Source: OPU3-GD-OMZ sp001901525 | GTDB taxonomy: Bacteria; Pseudomonadota; Gammaproteobacteria; Methylococcales; Methylomonadaceae | Direction of reading: 5' to 3' | NCBI GenBank assembly: GCA_963981505.1 | Contig: CAXCEI010000030.1 | Span: 1 to 19,056, forward strand | DNA: 19,056 nt | Part shown: piece after piece, positions 16,386-19,056 of the stretch | Layout: each line of letters begins with the position of its first letter | Position numbering within the stretch: position 1 is the stretch's first letter | Notes under the pieces: model-generated | Databases searched by the model: none | Told to the model about the DNA's origin: nothing | The model's input: only the letters and a program-made list of their open reading frames with translations | Made by a program: the position numbers and the translations under genes

Positions 16386-17285
16386 TTAAAGGTTTATGGT
16401 GGATATTTTCTCTAGACGCTTAATATCCCAAGAACTGATCGCCCAGTCAAGCAGTTCGTTGAGGGGTGCTGACGTTAATTCGTGGGGAGGGTTTTGTTGT
16501 AGTTGGGTTAATAAATAAATAAGTGTTTGACACATGTTTTTTGTGTGAACGGGGTTGGCAAAGGCTTGTTTACTGAGTTTAGCGCCAAGAGCATCAACGA
16601 TAATGGGCACATGTTGGTAGTGTGGTGTGGCAAATCCTAATTGTTGCTGTAAGAAAACCTGTCTAGGCGTTGAGTCTAACAAATCAATACCGCGGACAAT
16701 TTCGGTAATATTTTGAAGATGATCTGAGACGACGACAGCTAATTGATAGCTAAAAATATGGTCGCGGCGTTTAATTATAAAATCACCGATCTCTTGATGA
16801 ATTTTTTGTTGCTGTTGGCCGTGTAAAGCGTCGAAGACTGAAATGATTTGGTCGGGTGTTTTGATACGAAGCGAGTGTGGGTTTGTACGTGAGTGTTGGC
16901 GCGTACGGCAAAATTCTGGATAAGTTATAGTTTCAGGTTTTCTTAAGCGGTATCGGGCCAGTTGTTTTCGGGAACAGGTACAAGGGTAGGTAAGGTCGTT
17001 TTTGGTGAGTTGATCGATAGCATTCTGATAGTGTTCAAGCCATTGGGACTCATAGGCGACCTCGCCGTCCCAATGTAAGCCGTAGGCATCAAGGGTCGTT
17101 AAAATGTTTTCTATAGCACCAGGAGCCAGTCGGGGTGTGTCTAAATCATCTATGCGTAATAACCAACGACCCTGGCTTTTACGAGCCTGAAGAAAGCTCG
17201 CTAAGGCCGTGAACAGTGAGCCGAGATGTAAGGGGCCGGTCGGAGAGGGGGCAAATCTCCCAATATAGGCGTTTTTGGTGGGCAG
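16386..17285 (-). CDS. gluQ: Glutamyl-Q tRNA(Asp) synthetase, apparent CTG start
   Basis: A 299-residue reading if started at the CTG 17283-17285. It is a GluRS paralogue lacking the anticodon-binding domain; the family attaches glutamate to queuosine at position 34 of tRNA(Asp). Motifs: YIGRFAPSPTGPLHLGSL (7-24) with HLGS as the HIGH box, zinc ligands C102, C104, Y122 and C126 (YPCTCSRK and YPEFC), EIVRGIDLLDSTPRQ, and KLSKQ (236-240) as the KMSKS box. The frame is open throughout but contains no ATG, GTG or TTG between the upstream dksA TAA and the conserved YIGRF; the first TTG is at about residue 202. The CTG gives the family's normal N-terminal length. dksA lies directly upstream, the order seen in E. 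coli. Confidence 0.85.
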   Translation of the reverse strand: MPTKNAYIGRFAPSPTGPLHLGSLFTALASFLQARKSQGRWLLRIDDLDTPRLAPGAIENILTTLDAYGLHWDGEVAYESQWLEHYQNAIDQLTKNDLTYPCTCSRKQLARYRLRKPETITYPEFCRTRQHSRTNPHSLRIKTPDQIISVFDALHGQQQQKIHQEIGDFIIKRRDHIFSYQLAVVVSDHLQNITEIVRGIDLLDSTPRQVFLQQQLGFATPHYQHVPIIVDALGAKLSKQAFANPVHTKNMCQTLIYLLTQLQQNPPHELTSAPLNELLDWAISSWDIKRLEKISTINL

Positions 17286-17297
17286 AGTGACTGCGGA

Positions 17298-17723
17298 TTA
17301 TCCCATTTGTTTTTCGCGTATTTCTTCTAATGTTTTGCAGTCGATACAGAGTGTAGCCGTTGGTCGTGCTTCTAAACGGCGAATTCCAATATCAATACCA
17401 CAAGATTCGCAAAAACCATAATCGCCATTTTCAAGGGTGCTTATCGCTTCTTCTATTTTTTTAATCAGTTTACGTTCTCTATCGCGTGTTCTTAGTTCTA
17501 GACTGAATTCTGTTTCCTGTGTGGCCCGATCATTGGGGTCTGGAAAGTTAGCCGCATCATCCTGCATGTGATGAACTGTTCGGTCGACTTCGGACATGAG
17601 TTCATTTTTCCAGTTTCTAAGTAGTTGATGGAAATGTGCCTGTTGTGTTTCACACATATATTCCTCATCAGCAGTTCCTTGGTAGGGTTCTACTTTGTTT
17701 AACGGTTGATTGTCGGTACCCAT
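17298..17723 (-). CDS. dksA: RNA polymerase-binding transcription factor DksA
   Basis: A 141-residue secondary-channel factor that works with ppGpp on RNA polymerase at rRNA, ribosomal-protein and amino-acid promoters. Two long coiled-coil helices (about 25-98) carry the tip motif DPNDRA (62-67), the DxxDxA acidic tip of true DksA. The zinc finger has all four cysteines: C105 and C108 (CESC), C126 and C129 (CIDC). GGAG about 10 nt upstream supports the ATG at 17723. It is the first gene of the probable dksA-gluQ-acs unit; its TAA is in frame with gluQ, and only about 4 codons separate it from the CTG inferred as the gluQ start. Divergent from the aminotransferase. Confidence 0.97.
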   Translation of the reverse strand: MGTDNQPLNKVEPYQGTADEEYMCETQQAHFHQLLRNWKNELMSEVDRTVHHMQDDAANFPDPNDRATQETEFSLELRTRDRERKLIKKIEEAISTLENGDYGFCESCGIDIGIRRLEARPTATLCIDCKTLEEIREKQMG

Positions 17724-17835
17724 TGTCAGTTAACTCCACATGCACAAAAAAATAAAATCGCGCCTTTTTTACCAGAAAGATATCATCTTAGCAAGAAATA
17801 CAGTAGTTTTATAAGGGAATTAGTTGTTTTTTAGT

Positions 17836-17841
17836 GAGGGG
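17836..17841 (+). promoter_or_regulatory. Ribosome binding site deciding the aminotransferase start
   Basis: GAGGGG lies 4 nt upstream of the in-frame TTG at 17846 and inside the longer GTG-started reading (17834). It therefore favours TTG 17846 over GTG 17834. The spacing is a little short, and TTG 17855 (13 nt) remains possible. Confidence 0.45.
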
Positions 17842-17845
17842 TGCT

Positions 17846-19012
17846 TTGATTGTATTGGTTTCTGACAAAATGAAAAATATTACCCCGTTTCATGTGATGG
17901 CACTGTTAGAACGTGCTAAGGAGCTTGAAAAACAAGGACGGAATGTTATTCATATGGAAGTTGGGGAGCCGGATTTTCCCACGCCGGAACCCATTGTTAC
18001 GGCGGGAATGAATGCAATAAGGCAGGGTGACGTTAAATATACACCCGCTGCCGGGTTGCCTGAGTTACGAGAACGTATTGCTTATTTTTATCAGCAGCGT
18101 TATGGCGTTACGGTGGCGGCGGAACGAGTTTTAGTCACACCTGGGGCTTCAGGCGCATTGTTACTGGCTTTGGGTGTGAGTTTGAATTCTGGCCAGAGTT
18201 TGTTAATGGCTGATCCCAGTTATCCTTGTAATCGTAATTTTATGGCTTTTTTGGGTGCTCAGGCTCAGTTGATTCCCGTGCGAGGAGAAACAAATTTTCA
18301 ATTAACAGCTCAATTAATTGAGCAGAACTGGCAACAAAACACGCGAGGTGTTTTAGTCGCATCACCCAGTAATCCAACGGGAACGTTAATTTCAAAACAG
18401 GCATTAAATGAATGTATTGATATAACGGAGGAAAAAAAAGGGTGTTTTTATTCTGATGAAATTTATCATGGGCTTGTTTATCAAGGAGAAGCGCAAACAG
18501 CATTGGCTTACAATGATGATGTTTTTGTGATTAATAGTTTTTCTAAATATTTTGGAATGACCGGTTGGCGTGTTGGATGGTTAATTGTGCCGGCGTGTTT
18601 TTATGGTGCAGCAGAGAAGTTGGCTCAAAATTTATTTATCGCGGCGGCTTCACATTCACAATATGCTGCATTAGCGGCCTTAGATAATCAGTCTATGATT
18701 ATTTTAGAAGCGAGACGTTTTGAGTTTCAGCGGCGTGGAGATTTTTTGTATGAGCAACTTATACGTCTAGGTTTTGTTATTATGTGTCGGCCTCAAGGGG
18801 CTTTTTATATTTATGCTGATTGCAGTGCCTTAACGGATAATAGCTTTCAGTTTGTTCAGGAGTTACTGGAAGTAGAAGGTGTAGCAATAACGCCGGGTTG
18901 TGATTTTGGTGACAGTAATGCCAACTCATTTGTGCGTTTCTCGTACACCAGTGATTTGGAGCATTTAAATGAAGCGATATTTCGAATCGAAAGGTTTTTG
19001 AAAAACAAGTGA
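17846..19012 (+). CDS. Class I/II PLP-dependent aminotransferase
   Basis: A 388-residue fold-type I aminotransferase. Landmarks (numbered from TTG 17846): ITPFHVMALLERAKELE at the N-terminus, EVGEPDFPTPEP, YTPAAGLPELRERIA, ASPSNPTG with N176, YSDEIY with D204, the Schiff-base lysine K234 in NSFSKYFGMTGWRVGW, and a late FVRFSYTSDLEHLNEAI carrying the carboxylate-binding Arg. It belongs to the aspartate/alanine/aromatic aminotransferase superfamily, but the amino-acid donor cannot be told from sequence, so no symbol is given. Starts GTG 17834, TTG 17846, TTG 17855 and ATG 17870 are all in frame; 17846 is preferred for its ribosome site. Divergent from dksA over about 120 bp; another gene begins 9 nt after its stop. 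Confidence 0.9.
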   Translation: MIVLVSDKMKNITPFHVMALLERAKELEKQGRNVIHMEVGEPDFPTPEPIVTAGMNAIRQGDVKYTPAAGLPELRERIAYFYQQRYGVTVAAERVLVTPGASGALLLALGVSLNSGQSLLMADPSYPCNRNFMAFLGAQAQLIPVRGETNFQLTAQLIEQNWQQNTRGVLVASPSNPTGTLISKQALNECIDITEEKKGCFYSDEIYHGLVYQGEAQTALAYNDDVFVINSFSKYFGMTGWRVGWLIVPACFYGAAEKLAQNLFIAAASHSQYAALAALDNQSMIILEARRFEFQRRGDFLYEQLIRLGFVIMCRPQGAFYIYADCSALTDNSFQFVQELLEVEGVAITPGCDFGDSNANSFVRFSYTSDLEHLNEAIFRIERFLKNK

Positions 19013-19021
19013 GTTGAAACT

Positions 19022-19056
19022 ATGACAGTACATCCTTTTTCAGTTAAACAGTTAAA
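19022..19056 (+). CDS. Start of an unidentified gene cut by the window edge
   Basis: ATG at 19022 opens a frame running to the window end (MTVHPFSVKQL), 9 nt after the aminotransferase TGA, with GAG about 8 nt upstream. The tight spacing suggests an operon with the aminotransferase. Eleven residues are too few to name a product. Confidence 0.4.
   Translation, partial: MTVHPFSVKQL

Noticed and set aside
16386..16682. A separate 98-residue minus-strand gene
   Set aside because: It is the C-terminal third of gluQ. The frame stays open upstream to 17297 and encodes the HIGH box, zinc ligands and KLSKQ; the short reading only reflects the first TTG in the frame.
16386..17297. gluQ as a frameshifted pseudogene
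   Set aside because: Codon-by-codon reading of the minus strand showed one uninterrupted frame with all catalytic motifs. Only the start codon is unusual.

Overview
The window looks like an ordinary chromosomal segment of a moderately AT-rich gammaproteobacterium. Evidence for this is the divergent murU/amgK versus lptD/surA pair (also found in Pseudomonas), the dksA-gluQ order, cysDN, YccA and RNase D. Several features would suit the methylotroph or Thiotrichales-like part of the Gammaproteobacteria, but the sequence alone does not settle the lineage. No tRNA, rRNA, IS element, phage gene or CRISPR array was seen.

Layout. (1) 1-1579, minus strand: amgK then murU (murU cut by the left edge), the MurNAc kinase and uridylyltransferase of the anhydro-MurNAc recycling bypass. 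(2) 1682-8075, plus strand: lptD and surA (outer-membrane LPS insertion and the chaperone for outer-membrane proteins), a small stand-alone DbpA/CsdA-type RNA-binding protein without a helicase core, rnd (RNase D) and a MEKHLA/PAS-like protein, closed by a strong bidirectional terminator at about 8109-8138. (3) 8166-8834, minus: a YccA-type Bax-inhibitor-1 membrane protein. (4) 8993-11619, minus: cysD-cysN, ATP sulfurylase. CysN carries a C-terminal tail that looks like a dead, shortened APS kinase. (5) 11852-14432, plus: modA-modB-modC, a molybdate ABC importer, divergent from cysDN. (6) 14410-17723, minus: dksA, gluQ, acs. The acs and modC 3' ends overlap by 23 bp. (7) 17846-end, plus: a class I aminotransferase and the first codons of another gene.

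Functionally the window joins envelope biogenesis (murU, amgK, lptD, surA), RNA handling (RNA-binding protein, RNase D, GluQ-RS), sulfate activation and molybdate uptake, acetate activation and stringent-response control (DksA).

The least ordinary points are four. There is an orphan RNA-binding module between surA and rnd. CysN has a vestigial APS-kinase tail. gluQ has no ATG, GTG or TTG start and continues in frame directly after the dksA stop codon. LptD has a duplicated W-C cysteine motif at its N-terminus. I see no clearly new multi-gene system here.
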